Notes under the pieces: generated by a model
Database searches by the model: none
The model's input: only the letters and a program-made list of their open reading frames with translations
Told to the model about the DNA's origin: nothing
Source of the DNA: Chromatiaceae bacterium
Lineage (GTDB): Bacteria; Pseudomonadota; Gammaproteobacteria; Chromatiales; Chromatiaceae
DNA length: 64,000 nucleotides
Assembly: GCA_024235395.1 (NCBI GenBank)
Contig: JACKMK010000003.1
Location: 992,001-1,056,000, forward strand
Reading direction: 5' to 3'
Translations under genes and position numbers: made by a program
Shown: one piece after another, positions 25,720 to 34,427 of the stretch
Numbering within the stretch: the stretch's first letter is position 1
Layout: every line of letters starts with the position of its first letter

Positions 25720-25795
25720 GGCTAATGCTCAGGTAAGCGGAGTGCTGAGCGTCCGAGTGAACTGCAGGCGAACGGCTTGATCGACTCGTTAGCGC
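25720..25795 (-). repeat. attC-like site D
   Basis: 76 bases. On the minus strand: GCGCTAAC (core), GAGTCG, ATCAAGCCG (L''), GACGCTCAGCACTCCGC, then CGCTTACCTGAG and ATTAGCC (core, one base from GTTAGCC). The outer ends are inverted copies (GCTAAC and ATTAGC). The heme-protein start follows 10 bases later. Confidence 0.62.
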
Positions 25796-25863
25796 TGAGC
25801 ATGTTCGCATTTGCCGAAGAAATAACCCCAACAAGAAAACGCATCGGGTTTTTCACCTCATTC

Positions 25864-26235
25864 TCAGGGCGTAAAGGTAGCCTTGAGTTCGCCTTTTTTG
25901 TTGAAGAGCAAAATCTTTCTACCATCAACCTGGACGAATCTGCATTTTTCTTTGCCACGATTGTTAGGGATGCAAAGCCGCCCGTCCTTCTTTACTCGCC
26001 AAGGAAAATCGGTTTGCCACAAACCATCGGTCCAATAGATGCGATAATTCACTGTTCCATCTTCTCGAAACTGAAATTCCTTGTACGTTTTGAACGTGAA
26101 ATCCTGGCTAGCATCTTCGAAGTAGGTTTTTCCAGAGAACAGCTTCTCGACTTCGAGATCACTCAAATACTCGCCCGCGACTGCCAACTGAGGCAACGCC
26201 ATCGCAACTACGACCGATCTTGCTAGTGAGACCAT
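25864..26235 (-). CDS. hypothetical exported protein
   Basis: 123 residues from the ATG at 26235; the frame is open farther upstream without a signal peptide. Signal peptide about 1-20 (LPQLAVAG). Mature part: EYLSDLEVEKLFSGKTYFEDAS, then beta-rich FKTYKEFQFREDGTVNYRIYWTDGLWQTDFPWRVKKDG and a C-terminal CIPNNRGKEKCRFVQVDGRK with two Cys. The pattern (LSGKTY..., W-containing strands, two Cys) resembles small periplasmic proteins of unknown role. Most upstream gene of the minus-strand block. Confidence 0.62.
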   Translation of the reverse strand: MVSLARSVVVAMALPQLAVAGEYLSDLEVEKLFSGKTYFEDASQDFTFKTYKEFQFREDGTVNYRIYWTDGLWQTDFPWRVKKDGRLCIPNNRGKEKCRFVQVDGRKILLFNKKGELKATFTP

Positions 26236-26655
26236 TATTTTGTGCACAGATTCTTCGACCTGCCTAGGCGGATCGGGTTGCAAGCGTTTACGGTTAAGTA
26301 GTCAGTTTCGTCCTGAACCGAGATAGGCAGGCTCTGTATAACACCCTTGATGAGTAATAGAGATGGCGCGGGGAAGTGCCGGATCAGGCGATGAATATTC
26401 GTCCATTTCACGTATTTCCTTTGATGCGAAACGAAGACTAGCACACGCTGGGTTTGTGGCGGCCGTGCCAGACCCTTCGCTGCCTGGCGCCACCAGCATC
26501 GATGTTGCGCTGAGCACGCCTGAGTCGGGGCACTTGGTACAGATGGCGCCGCCAGTTGCGGCCAGAGCGGGGCGGCCGAGCGATGACGCCGCCGCCCGTT
26601 GGTCACCGTCTACGTCTGATGACGCGATTCCGGGGCGACGGATGGTCCGTAGCGA
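26236..26655. other. 420-base stretch without a gene
   Basis: Lies upstream of the accessory block and downstream of the RLAN/ATP-grasp gene. An integron integrase or attI would be expected here if the block were a normal integron, but no frame resembling a tyrosine recombinase is present. The part nearest 26235 is less GC-rich. Confidence 0.4.
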
Positions 26656-28116
26656 TCAGCGGCCGCGTGCGTCGAGACGTCGCAGGAATTCGCGCATGAT
26701 CCGGCGGTACAGCTCGATGCCGGAGATCTTGTCTTCGACGCCGGCATCGAGGTTGGGGTTGTCGTTGACCTCGATCACCAGCACCTTGCGGCCGACCTGC
26801 TTTAGGTCGACGCCGTACAGTCCGTTGCCGATCGCGTTTGCGGCCTTGAGCGCGGTCTGGATGACCGCCTTGGGGACCTCGTCGGTGGTCAGTGTGTCGA
26901 AACCGCCTTCGCGCGGTTTGCCTTTGGAGTGATCCACGATCTGCCAGTGGCCGCGCGACATGTAGTACCGACAGGCATACAGCACCTCGCCGTTGAGTAC
27001 ACCGATCCGCCAGTCGAAATCGGTCGGTGTATAGGCCTGCGCGAGGATCAGTTCCGAGTCGCGAAACAGCTGCGCCGCCCGGGCGTCGAACTCTTCGCGG
27101 TCTTTGACCTTGAACACGCCGGTCGAAAAGGCGCCGTCCGGCATCTTGAGTACCATCGGGTAGCCCAGTTCCTGCTCGGCCCGGTCGAGTTCTTCGCGAC
27201 TGAGGATCACGCTGGCCGGCGTGGCGATCCGGTGTCGGTGCAACAGTTCGGCGAGATAGATCTTGTTGGTGCAGCGCAGGATCGAGTCCGGATCGTCGAT
27301 CACCACCAGGCCCTCGGCGGCCGCGCGCCGCGCGAAACGGTAGGTGTGGTGATTGACGTTCGTCGTTTCACGGATGAACAGCGCGTCGAACTCGGCAATG
27401 CGGCCAAAGTCGCGCGCCGTGACCAGTTCGGCATCGATCCCTTCGGTACGTGCAGCGCGGATGAACTGTGCCAGTGCACGCCGATTCGAGGGTGCGAGTC
27501 TCTCTTCCGGGTCGTACAGGATCGCGAGGTCGTAACGCATGCTGCGCCGACCGCGAACCGAGCGCCATGGCCGACGCAGGTAGCCGGCCATCGATTCGAA
27601 GAAGAATGCCTCCTGGTTTCGTCGCAGGGCCTTGAGGCCTACCGCGCGAATGCCGGAGATGTGCCAGACCTTGCCGCGCCGCATCTCGACCTTGATCAGC
27701 GGTACGCGGAAGGCCTCGAACAGGGCGCGACCGAGTTGGCGCAACTGTCTGGCCTCGCTTTGGCCGAAGCACACCAGCACCTCGAAGCGCGTGATCTCGG
27801 CGGGGTGATCCCGAAACAGCTTGTCGACCCGTTTGTCGAGGTCGTCGAGCTCGGTGCCGTACAGGGCCTTGCGGCTCAGGTCCTGCAGCGTACGCACCGA
27901 GGGGATGATCTTGTGGCCACGCGCCTCGGCGAGGAGTGACGCGTAGTAGCCGGGGCTGTGGTAGTCGGTGTCGCGGCAGAGGTTGAGCACTCTCAGGTTG
28001 CGCCGGTTCGACCAGCTTGGGTCGACCAGGTAGTCGCGGACCTCGACCACGTTGTATTCGGGGAAGTCCTTCTTCCATTGGCTGATGCTGTCGACCAGTA
28101 TCAGGTGGTCACTCAT
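26656..28116 (-). CDS. RimK-type ATP-grasp ligase with N-terminal RLAN domain
   Basis: 486 residues. The N-terminal part (to about 200) matches the RLAN domain that precedes RimK-like ATP-grasp domains: RNLRVLNLCRDTDYHSPGYYASLLAEARGHKIIPSVRTLQDL. The ATP-grasp core follows with NKIYLAELLHRHRIATPASVI, YPMVLKMPDGAFSTGVFKV, and C-terminal metal-binding GLYGVDLKQVG...VIEVNDNPNLDAG. It should form a peptide-type amide bond with ATP; the substrate is unknown. Its start overlaps the stop of a GNAT-peptidase C39 gene by 4 bases, a pairing noted before in comparative genomics of amidoligases. Confidence 0.9.
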   Translation of the reverse strand: MSDHLILVDSISQWKKDFPEYNVVEVRDYLVDPSWSNRRNLRVLNLCRDTDYHSPGYYASLLAEARGHKIIPSVRTLQDLSRKALYGTELDDLDKRVDKLFRDHPAEITRFEVLVCFGQSEARQLRQLGRALFEAFRVPLIKVEMRRGKVWHISGIRAVGLKALRRNQEAFFFESMAGYLRRPWRSVRGRRSMRYDLAILYDPEERLAPSNRRALAQFIRAARTEGIDAELVTARDFGRIAEFDALFIRETTNVNHHTYRFARRAAAEGLVVIDDPDSILRCTNKIYLAELLHRHRIATPASVILSREELDRAEQELGYPMVLKMPDGAFSTGVFKVKDREEFDARAAQLFRDSELILAQAYTPTDFDWRIGVLNGEVLYACRYYMSRGHWQIVDHSKGKPREGGFDTLTTDEVPKAVIQTALKAANAIGNGLYGVDLKQVGRKVLVIEVNDNPNLDAGVEDKISGIELYRRIMREFLRRLDARGR

Positions 28117-29258
28117 CGCTCTGTCCTCGCGGTAATCAATACGACCGCCTGCAGACCCTTGCGGCCGTAGCGTGACATCTGTGCAAACTGGGAGCGGCCG
28201 ATCGGCATGTTGATCGAATCGACCGCGGTCTCGCCTTCGTCGTAGTCGACCAGCGGGTCGTTGACGTACACAAAGTGTTCGTCGAATCCGCTGACCACGA
28301 CCCAGTGCGGCGATTTCTCGTTGTAGATCTGCCAGGAACTGATCAGCACCAGCGGTACGGCACCGGCGTCGAACGCGGCTTCGAGCGCGGTCAGATCGAG
28401 CACGTCGAGGTGCACCGGGATGCCGCGTTCATGGATCTCCTGTTCCATGTCGGCCTGTACCAGCGCCATGACCTCTTTTTTCTCCGCGTTGCGCACCGAG
28501 TCGATCATCTGCACGCCGGGGTCGTTGACCCAGACCTCGGCGTTGAACCCGCGCCGGTCGGCCGCCAGCGCCAGGCCATAGGGCCCGCAGCCGCCGAGTC
28601 CGGAGGTCATGAAGATCGTGGTCGCGTCCCGCCACAGTTTGAGTTCCAGGCTCCGGTTGGCCTCGACCTGCGGGTCGAGCGACTTCATCGCCATGATCAG
28701 ACACGCGGGGCCGCAGGTGAAATCCAGCGTCTGCTCGTACCAGACGACCCGGTCGAGTACCGGTTTCAGGCGGCTGTCGAGCGCTTTCTCATAGCGCCAG
28801 GCATCCATGTGGTCGGCGTAGTAATCGGCATGGCTGCCGAATCGCCGATAACCCATCGACTCGAACAGGCCGATCGATGCGGCATTGTCCTTGCGTATCT
28901 CGAGACGCATCCAGGCGCGTTCCTCGCGCCACGCCTCGGCCTCGGCCTGCTCGACCAACTGGCGCGCGACGCCGTGTCCACGCATCTCCGGCGCGACCGC
29001 GATCGAGTACAGGCGGGCGGTCGCCGTGCCGCGGCTGAACAGCACGACCAGGCTGCCGACGATCTCGCCGGCGTGCTCGGCGACCAGCGTTGCGGTATGG
29101 CCTTTGGTCAACAGGTGACGGAACTGGCGCCGGCTGATCCGGTCGTCGGTGAAACAGCGGTTCTCGAGGGCGACCAGGCCTTCGAGATCGTCGAGTATGG
29201 CAGTGCGGATCTGCACCACGGCAGGTGTAACCGGTGAATGGATGGGACTTGTGTCCAT
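28113..29258 (-). CDS. GNAT acetyltransferase fused to C39-like peptidase domain (DUF3335)
   Basis: 381 residues. Residues about 15-170 are a GNAT fold (ARLYSIAVAPEMRGHGVARQLVEQAE is the acetyl-CoA loop). The C-terminal half is a C39-like cysteine peptidase: nucleophile in DFTCGPACLIMAM, His in HWVVVSGFDEHFVYVNDPL with the Asp two residues on. No transporter domain is attached, unlike bacteriocin exporters. I chose the ATG at 29258; one nine codons upstream is possible. It is upstream of and overlaps the RLAN ligase by 4 bases, so the two likely act together on one peptide substrate. Confidence 0.88.
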   Translation of the reverse strand: MDTSPIHSPVTPAVVQIRTAILDDLEGLVALENRCFTDDRISRRQFRHLLTKGHTATLVAEHAGEIVGSLVVLFSRGTATARLYSIAVAPEMRGHGVARQLVEQAEAEAWREERAWMRLEIRKDNAASIGLFESMGYRRFGSHADYYADHMDAWRYEKALDSRLKPVLDRVVWYEQTLDFTCGPACLIMAMKSLDPQVEANRSLELKLWRDATTIFMTSGLGGCGPYGLALAADRRGFNAEVWVNDPGVQMIDSVRNAEKKEVMALVQADMEQEIHERGIPVHLDVLDLTALEAAFDAGAVPLVLISSWQIYNEKSPHWVVVSGFDEHFVYVNDPLVDYDEGETAVDSINMPIGRSQFAQMSRYGRKGLQAVVLITARTER

Positions 29259-29378
29259 TAGGGCGGAGAAACCCGTACGGTGCAAGCGACATCGCCGGTT
29301 GCGGCGGGCGATTGTCGGCGTCGTGGATTGCGCCTAAAGTCTCGCTCGCGGCGTCAGCCGCGCCATGCCCAGATTTCC

Positions 29379-30164
29379 ATGACCGAACCGACGACCTCGC
29401 GCTTTGCCCACGCCGTCCTGATCGGTCGGCGCATCAATGTTCGGCCATTGTTGCAGGCACCCCTGATGTCGGGCAGTCCGCTCACCGTCGAGGTCAGCGG
29501 CGGTGGTATCGCGGTGATACAGCGATTCGGCGTGGTGGTGTTCTTCGACGTGGCCCCGCTGCAGCAGGCCTCGTTCATCGCGGGCCTGCGCGGTCTGACG
29601 ACCGAGCCCGTCGACCACGGCGAGTTCGAGACGCTGGAGTTTTCAGTCGTGTCCGGCGCTGGCGAGCTGCTGCGTGAGGGGATCCTGCAGCTCGATGCCG
29701 ATGACCTCCTGAACCTGCAGGTGGTGGCCGATGTGCTGGCGAAGAGCGTGGTGCTGGATCACCATGAACGCCTGATCGCGGCGACCTTCGATCGCGTCGA
29801 GCCGCTGGCCGAGGAACTCAGCGGCGGGCACTACCGCAGCTGGCAATCGCGCCGCCTGGTCGCGCAGATCGGCGAGACCCTGCTGGTACAACACCGCATG
29901 GTCGGACGCGCCGAGGTCGGCGAGAAACCCGATCTGTTGTGGGAGCATCCCGAGCGCGAACGGCTGTTTCAGCGCCTCGAGCAGGAGTTCGAGATCCCCG
30001 AACGGCGCAGCGCCCTGGAGGCGAAGCTGCGGCTGGTCAGTACGACTGCCGAGACCCTGCTCGACCTGGTGCAGGCGCAGCGCACCCTGCGGGTCGAGTG
30101 GTATATCGTGATCCTGATCGTGGTAGAGATCGGTCTGACACTCTACGAACTGTTCCTGCACTGA
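29379..30164 (+). CDS. RMD1/YagE (DUF155) family membrane protein
   Basis: 261 residues from the ATG at 29379; the upstream open frame lacks family features. The body contains FGVVVFFDVAPLQQASFI and the conserved long helical part KSVVLDHHERLIAATFDRVEPLAEEL ... WEHPERERLFQRLEQEFEIPERRSALEAKLRLV. The C-terminal helix WYIVILIVVEIGLTLYELFLH is the diagnostic RMD1/DUF155 tail, a single membrane anchor. Eukaryotic relatives act in mitochondrial translation or meiosis; the bacterial role is unknown. Divergent from the GNAT-C39 gene. Confidence 0.87.
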   Translation: MTEPTTSRFAHAVLIGRRINVRPLLQAPLMSGSPLTVEVSGGGIAVIQRFGVVVFFDVAPLQQASFIAGLRGLTTEPVDHGEFETLEFSVVSGAGELLREGILQLDADDLLNLQVVADVLAKSVVLDHHERLIAATFDRVEPLAEELSGGHYRSWQSRRLVAQIGETLLVQHRMVGRAEVGEKPDLLWEHPERERLFQRLEQEFEIPERRSALEAKLRLVSTTAETLLDLVQAQRTLRVEWYIVILIVVEIGLTLYELFLH

Positions 30165-30255
30165 ACCCCGGGATGCAGGCGGGTCGCGCTGCACTGACGC
30201 CGTCGGGCGGAGGAAAGGTGCCGGGATCAGCGAAAGCCGAACCTGGAGGTGCACC

Positions 30256-32496
30256 TTGAGTAAAGCCTACATCGCCGACACCAAGCCGCAGGCAGTCGCG
30301 CTCAAAGCCGGCGAGACGGTCTGGTGGTGCGCCTGCGGGCGCTCCAAACAGCAGCCTTTCTGCGACGGCTCGCACGAGGGCACCGGTATCGAGCCGCTGG
30401 CGTTCACCGCCGACAAGGACGACCGTTATTTCTTCTGCCTGTGCAAGCGCACGGCGAAGCCACCGCTGTGCGACGGCTCGCACAAACAGGTCACCCAGGA
30501 GGACCTCGACGCGCAGGACGGCCTGCAGACCGTCTGGTACAAGGTCGCCGAGCCCGGTGAACTGCGTGATGGCGAGGTGCGCACCGTGCAGGCCGGCCGG
30601 CAGGCGATTGCACTGACCGCCCATGCCGGCAGGATCGGCGCGCTCGACAACGCCTGCCCGCACCAGGGCGGCCCGCTGGGCGAGGGCAGCATCGAGTGCA
30701 ACGATGGTCAAGACGACTGCTGGCTGCGGTGTCCCTGGCATGGCTGGGACTTCGATCCGCTGACCGGTCGCGCCCCAGGCGGCCATGCCGACCAGGTACG
30801 CACCTTTCCGGTCGAGCAGCGCGACGATGGCATCTATGTCGCGGTGCGCGAATCGACCGAACGGCAGCCGACGGTCAGCGACCTGATGGCGCAGACCATG
30901 GTCAACTGGGGTGTCACGCATGTCTTCGGCATGGTCGGGCACTCCAACCTCGGACTGGCCGATGCCCTGCGCGTGCTCGAGCAGAGCGGCCAGCTACGGT
31001 ACATCGGCATCCGCCACGAGGGGGCGGCGGCGTTTGCCGCGTCGGGCTATGCGAAGTTGACCGGTGTCCCCGCGGCGTGCCTGAGTATCGCCGGTCCCGG
31101 GGCCACCAACCTGCTGACCGGCCTGTGGGACGCGAAGGTCGACCGTGCGCCGGTGCTGGCGCTGACCGGTCAGGTGAACAGCCAGGTACTCGGGCCCGGG
31201 GCCTTCCAGGAGATCGAGCTCGCCGCGGCGTTCGCGCCGGTCGCACGCTTCAGTCAGACCGTGCTGCGTGATTCGCGCCAGGTCGAGCTGATGAACCTGG
31301 CCTGCAAGCACGCGACCGTCGAGCGCGATGTCGCACACCTGATCTTCCCCGACGAGGTGCAGACCCTGCCCGCACCAGACGGTGCGCAACCCGGCGGCCC
31401 GGATGGCCGTCTTGGCGACCGGCGGATGTTACCGGCGGTTGACGCCCTGGCCTCGGCACTGCAGATGCTCAAGGATGCGCGGCGCCCGGCGATCATCGTC
31501 GGCTACGGCGCGGTTGGCCGCATGCAGCCCATCGAACAGCTGGCGCACAAGCTCAAGGCGCCGGTGCTGACCACCTTCAAGGCCAAGGGCCAGATCGCCG
31601 ACGACCATCCACATGCCGCCGGCGTACTCGGGCGCAGCGGTACGCCGGTCGCGAGCTGGTGCATGAACGAGGCCGACCTGTTGGTGGTGTTCGGCGCCAG
31701 TTTCGCCGACCACACGGGCATCAGTGCCAACAAGACGATCATCCAGGTGGATTTCGATCCCATGACCCTGGGCAAGTTCCATCCGGTCACCTTGCCGGTG
31801 CTCGGCGAGATCGGCTTGACCGCGGAGTGGCTGTGGCGCGCGCTGCCGGAGGAGACCGGGGCGGTCGACCAGCGGCCGGAGATCGCCGAACGCTGGCGTA
31901 TCTGGCGTGATGAGAAGGCCGCGCGGCGCGCGCGTGACCGCGGCAAGGGCGTGAATTCGGCGACGCTGTTCGCGGCGCTCTCGGAACTGGCACCCGATGA
32001 CGCCGTGATCGCGGTGGATGTCGGCAACAATACCTACTCGTTCGGCCGGTACTTCGAATGCCGCGGTCAGCGCATCCTGATGTCCGGCTATCTCGGTTCG
32101 ATCGGGTTCGCGTTTCCCGCCGCGATGGGTGCCTGGGCGGCGACCGAGGCACAGGCGGACTATCGCGGTCGCCAGGTGATATCGGTGAGCGGCGACGGCG
32201 GATTCGGCCAGTACATGGCCGAGTTCACGACCGCGGTCCACTACGGCATGAACCTGACGCACGTGCTGCTGAACAATCACGAACTCGGCAAGATCAGCAA
32301 GGAGCAGCGTGCCGGGCACTGGCCGGTCTGGCAGACCGCGCTGCGCAATCCGGATTTCGCGGCGTTCGCGAAGGATTGCGGTGGCCTCGGCATCCAGGTC
32401 CGGCAGGACGGCGAACTGCATGAGGCGCTGAGGCGCGCCCTCGCGTACGACGGTCCGGCCCTGGTCGAGGTGTTCACCGACGGGGAGTTGATCTGA
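30256..32496 (+). CDS. fusion of CDGSH iron-sulfur domains, Rieske domain and thiamine-diphosphate enzyme
   Basis: 746 residues from a TTG start (30256) with GGAGGT 7 bases upstream. Two CDGSH [2Fe-2S] motifs: C25-A-C27...C36DGSH40 and C61-L-C63...C72DGSH76. A Rieske-type domain follows, with C134-x-H136 and C159-x2-H162 ligands (CPHQGG, CPWHGW). From about 200 on it is a ThDP enzyme of the acetolactate synthase/pyruvate oxidase type: catalytic Glu255 in IRHEGAAAFAASGYAKLTG, and near residue 640 the ThDP motif GDGGFGQYMAE...LLNNH. The three Fe-S centres could carry electrons away from a decarboxylated substrate. The substrate is unknown. Its stop overlaps a small membrane protein gene. Confidence 0.9.
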   Translation: MSKAYIADTKPQAVALKAGETVWWCACGRSKQQPFCDGSHEGTGIEPLAFTADKDDRYFFCLCKRTAKPPLCDGSHKQVTQEDLDAQDGLQTVWYKVAEPGELRDGEVRTVQAGRQAIALTAHAGRIGALDNACPHQGGPLGEGSIECNDGQDDCWLRCPWHGWDFDPLTGRAPGGHADQVRTFPVEQRDDGIYVAVRESTERQPTVSDLMAQTMVNWGVTHVFGMVGHSNLGLADALRVLEQSGQLRYIGIRHEGAAAFAASGYAKLTGVPAACLSIAGPGATNLLTGLWDAKVDRAPVLALTGQVNSQVLGPGAFQEIELAAAFAPVARFSQTVLRDSRQVELMNLACKHATVERDVAHLIFPDEVQTLPAPDGAQPGGPDGRLGDRRMLPAVDALASALQMLKDARRPAIIVGYGAVGRMQPIEQLAHKLKAPVLTTFKAKGQIADDHPHAAGVLGRSGTPVASWCMNEADLLVVFGASFADHTGISANKTIIQVDFDPMTLGKFHPVTLPVLGEIGLTAEWLWRALPEETGAVDQRPEIAERWRIWRDEKAARRARDRGKGVNSATLFAALSELAPDDAVIAVDVGNNTYSFGRYFECRGQRILMSGYLGSIGFAFPAAMGAWAATEAQADYRGRQVISVSGDGGFGQYMAEFTTAVHYGMNLTHVLLNNHELGKISKEQRAGHWPVWQTALRNPDFAAFAKDCGGLGIQVRQDGELHEALRRALAYDGPALVEVFTDGELI

Positions 32497-32723
32497 TGCG
32501 TTACCAGGCGACCGAGGCGACGCCGATCGAGGAGCTGCCGCTGTATTCGCAGAGCGAAGGTCTGCATTTCATGTTGAATTTCACCGTGGCACTCGCCCTG
32601 GTGATCGGTGTCCTGTTGCTGTGGCTGGGACGCCGGGGGCGCGTGCTGTGGTTGCAGGTGTGGAGTGCTGGCCTGGTGCTCGCCAGTGTCGCCTATCTCG
32701 GCGCCGCGATCCTGCGCCTCTGA
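32496..32723 (+). CDS. small two-helix membrane protein partner of the fusion enzyme
   Basis: 75 residues. Starts in the last base of the upstream stop codon (TGATG overlap), so it is translated together with the ThDP fusion enzyme. Two transmembrane helices: VALALVIGVLLLWLG and WSAGLVLASVAYLGAAIL, with basic RRGRV between them. It may tether the fusion enzyme to the membrane or pass electrons to the quinone pool, but this is only an inference from gene order. Family not recognised. Confidence 0.72.
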   Translation: MRYQATEATPIEELPLYSQSEGLHFMLNFTVALALVIGVLLLWLGRRGRVLWLQVWSAGLVLASVAYLGAAILRL

Positions 32724-32872
32724 GCTTTGCGACAAAAAGTCTGTCGAGAGGCCTAGTCCTTTCCCTTATAAAGTTTGGCATGCGGACGCCGCATAGCACT
32801 GATAGGAACAGTTCGAGTCACCCGATACGCAGCAACACAGGGTGCCACTCCGTTTCGGCGTAGGAGGTCCGT

Positions 32873-33289
32873 ATGTTGTTCGAACAGTATCGCGTGGCCG
32901 CGATCCTGCTTGTTGTCGTGGGGGGTTGGGGTTCGGCCGCGCAGGCGATGCCCGACGACTATGTCGCGGCGATCCAGGCCGATGCCGACGAGTTCGGCAG
33001 TGGCGCCTTCGCCGCACCGCCCGGTTCATCCTGGATAGCCGGAGGCGGTACCGGTGGCGTCGACGACGGCACCGCCAACCTGGAGGCGTTCGAGTCCTTT
33101 CTGAAGCGCCGACTGCCCGGTACCTACATCCTCTTCGTGCGTCTCCCCGAGTACCAGAAGACCTCGGTTTGGGAGGATTACCTGAAGACCGGTGATCTCG
33201 GCAGCGTGCGCAGCAGCATCTTCGCGCTGCGCAGCGGGCGCACGGCATCGTCGCGCGACCGGGCGATCACCAACGTACCGCGGGACTAG
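32873..33289 (+). CDS. hypothetical exported protein
   Basis: 138 residues with a signal peptide (to about residue 25, SAAQA). AGGAGG lies 6 bases before the ATG. The mature protein contains an acidic/Gly-rich part, then FESFLKRRLPGTYILFVRLPEYQKTSVWEDYLKTGDLGSVRSSIFALRSGR. Family not recognised. Two stem-loops (a perfect one at 32780-32794, ATGCGG/CCGCAT) precede it. Stops 8 bases before the next gene, with which it probably forms an operon. Confidence 0.68.
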   Translation: MLFEQYRVAAILLVVVGGWGSAAQAMPDDYVAAIQADADEFGSGAFAAPPGSSWIAGGGTGGVDDGTANLEAFESFLKRRLPGTYILFVRLPEYQKTSVWEDYLKTGDLGSVRSSIFALRSGRTASSRDRAITNVPRD

Positions 33290-33297
33290 GGGGCGAT

Positions 33298-34260
33298 ATG
33301 CGCAATCTCATCAGGCCGGTATCGGCATTGTCATTCAGCCTGTTGACGGCGATCGTCTTTGCGGGCAGCAGCGTGGACCGCAGTCTGCCCTTGCCGAAAG
33401 GCACGCCCAGCGGGGAGGAGATCGCGAAACAGGTGTATTTCGCCAATCACTTCCTGGCGTTCGAAAACTTCTCGATCGACAGCCGTGGCGCCAGCAGTGC
33501 CGTGCTGATCAACCGGGACGATGGCGGTGGGGTGTCCACGGTCGCGGTCGAGCGGCATCTCAACAATGCCTACGACGATGACGATGTGATCAACTCGCGC
33601 GACCTGGCGATCTTCCGGTCGGGTCGCTTGCAGGGGACCGGCATGCTGGTCACCGACTTCGACGACGACTCGCGCAGCCAGAGCTACCTGGTGTGGTTGC
33701 CGGCGCTGCGCAAGATACGCCGCTTTGCGGAACCCGAGCACGACCAGGCATGGGGCGGGAGCGTATTCACCTTCGGCGACGTGACGCTGCGCAAGCCGCG
33801 GCACGAGACCCACGAAGTCCTCGGGCGCAAACCGATGCGCACCTGTCTCGGTGTGATGAGCGACCTCGAGGGTCAGCTGTTCCGTTTCGCCGGCACCCTG
33901 CCCAAGCGCAGCTGCCGACACGTGAACAAGGAGGTCTACGGGCTCAAGAGCACCACCAAGTTCGTGAACTGGTGGTACGACTACCGCATCAGTTACGTGG
34001 ACACGCAGAGCTTCGCCGACTACCGCACGCTGTATTACAAGGACGGCAAGCTGGTGAAGGTCATCGATCGTGACTGGGGGGTGGTCGAAGCCGGCAAGAC
34101 CTCCGACCCGCGCGCGCTGTTCTGGAAGACCTGGTACGGCCTCGACCTGACCACTGGCAACGAAAGCTGGGCGGTCATTCCGCAATCGGTGATCCGGATC
34201 AATACCGGTGAATCGTCCCGTTTCTGGTCGGAATCGACGCTGCGCAAGATCAAGCGCTGA
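33298..34260 (+). CDS. outer-membrane lipoprotein-sorting (LolA-like) family protein
   Basis: 320 residues. Signal peptide about 1-22 (TAIVFAGSS). The mature protein has the pattern of the MucB/LolA-like outer membrane lipoprotein-sorting family: LVTDFDDDSRSQSYLVWLPALRKIRRFAEPEHDQAWGG, then FRFAGTLPKRSCRH and DYRTLYYKDGKLVKVIDRDWG with ending SVIRINTGESSRFWSESTLRKIK. Such proteins are often found with RND-type exporters and bind lipids in the periplasm. Here it sits with a small exported protein, no RND gene nearby. Confidence 0.78.
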   Translation: MRNLIRPVSALSFSLLTAIVFAGSSVDRSLPLPKGTPSGEEIAKQVYFANHFLAFENFSIDSRGASSAVLINRDDGGGVSTVAVERHLNNAYDDDDVINSRDLAIFRSGRLQGTGMLVTDFDDDSRSQSYLVWLPALRKIRRFAEPEHDQAWGGSVFTFGDVTLRKPRHETHEVLGRKPMRTCLGVMSDLEGQLFRFAGTLPKRSCRHVNKEVYGLKSTTKFVNWWYDYRISYVDTQSFADYRTLYYKDGKLVKVIDRDWGVVEAGKTSDPRALFWKTWYGLDLTTGNESWAVIPQSVIRINTGESSRFWSESTLRKIKR

Positions 34261-34427
34261 CGGCGTCGCGCGACCCGGCGCCGCCGCGTAGGCCAAAGAC
34301 TACATCCACGCCATGGCCTTTCCGACCCCGTTTCGCTTGGCCTGGTAAGAATGCTTACTAGACTTTTGCGTATGGGCGAAACGTCATGCGCCGAGTGCCC
34401 AGCGATCAGGCGCGGGGAGAGTCACAA

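Noticed and set aside
26236..26655. Integron integrase or attI site upstream of the accessory block
   Set aside because: No frame of suitable length or tyrosine-recombinase motif is present.
32777..32796. Possible sigma-54 promoter TGGCATGCGGACGCCGCA
   Set aside because: The -12 box TTGC is absent; the sequence is better described as a perfect hairpin (ATGCGG/CCGCAT).
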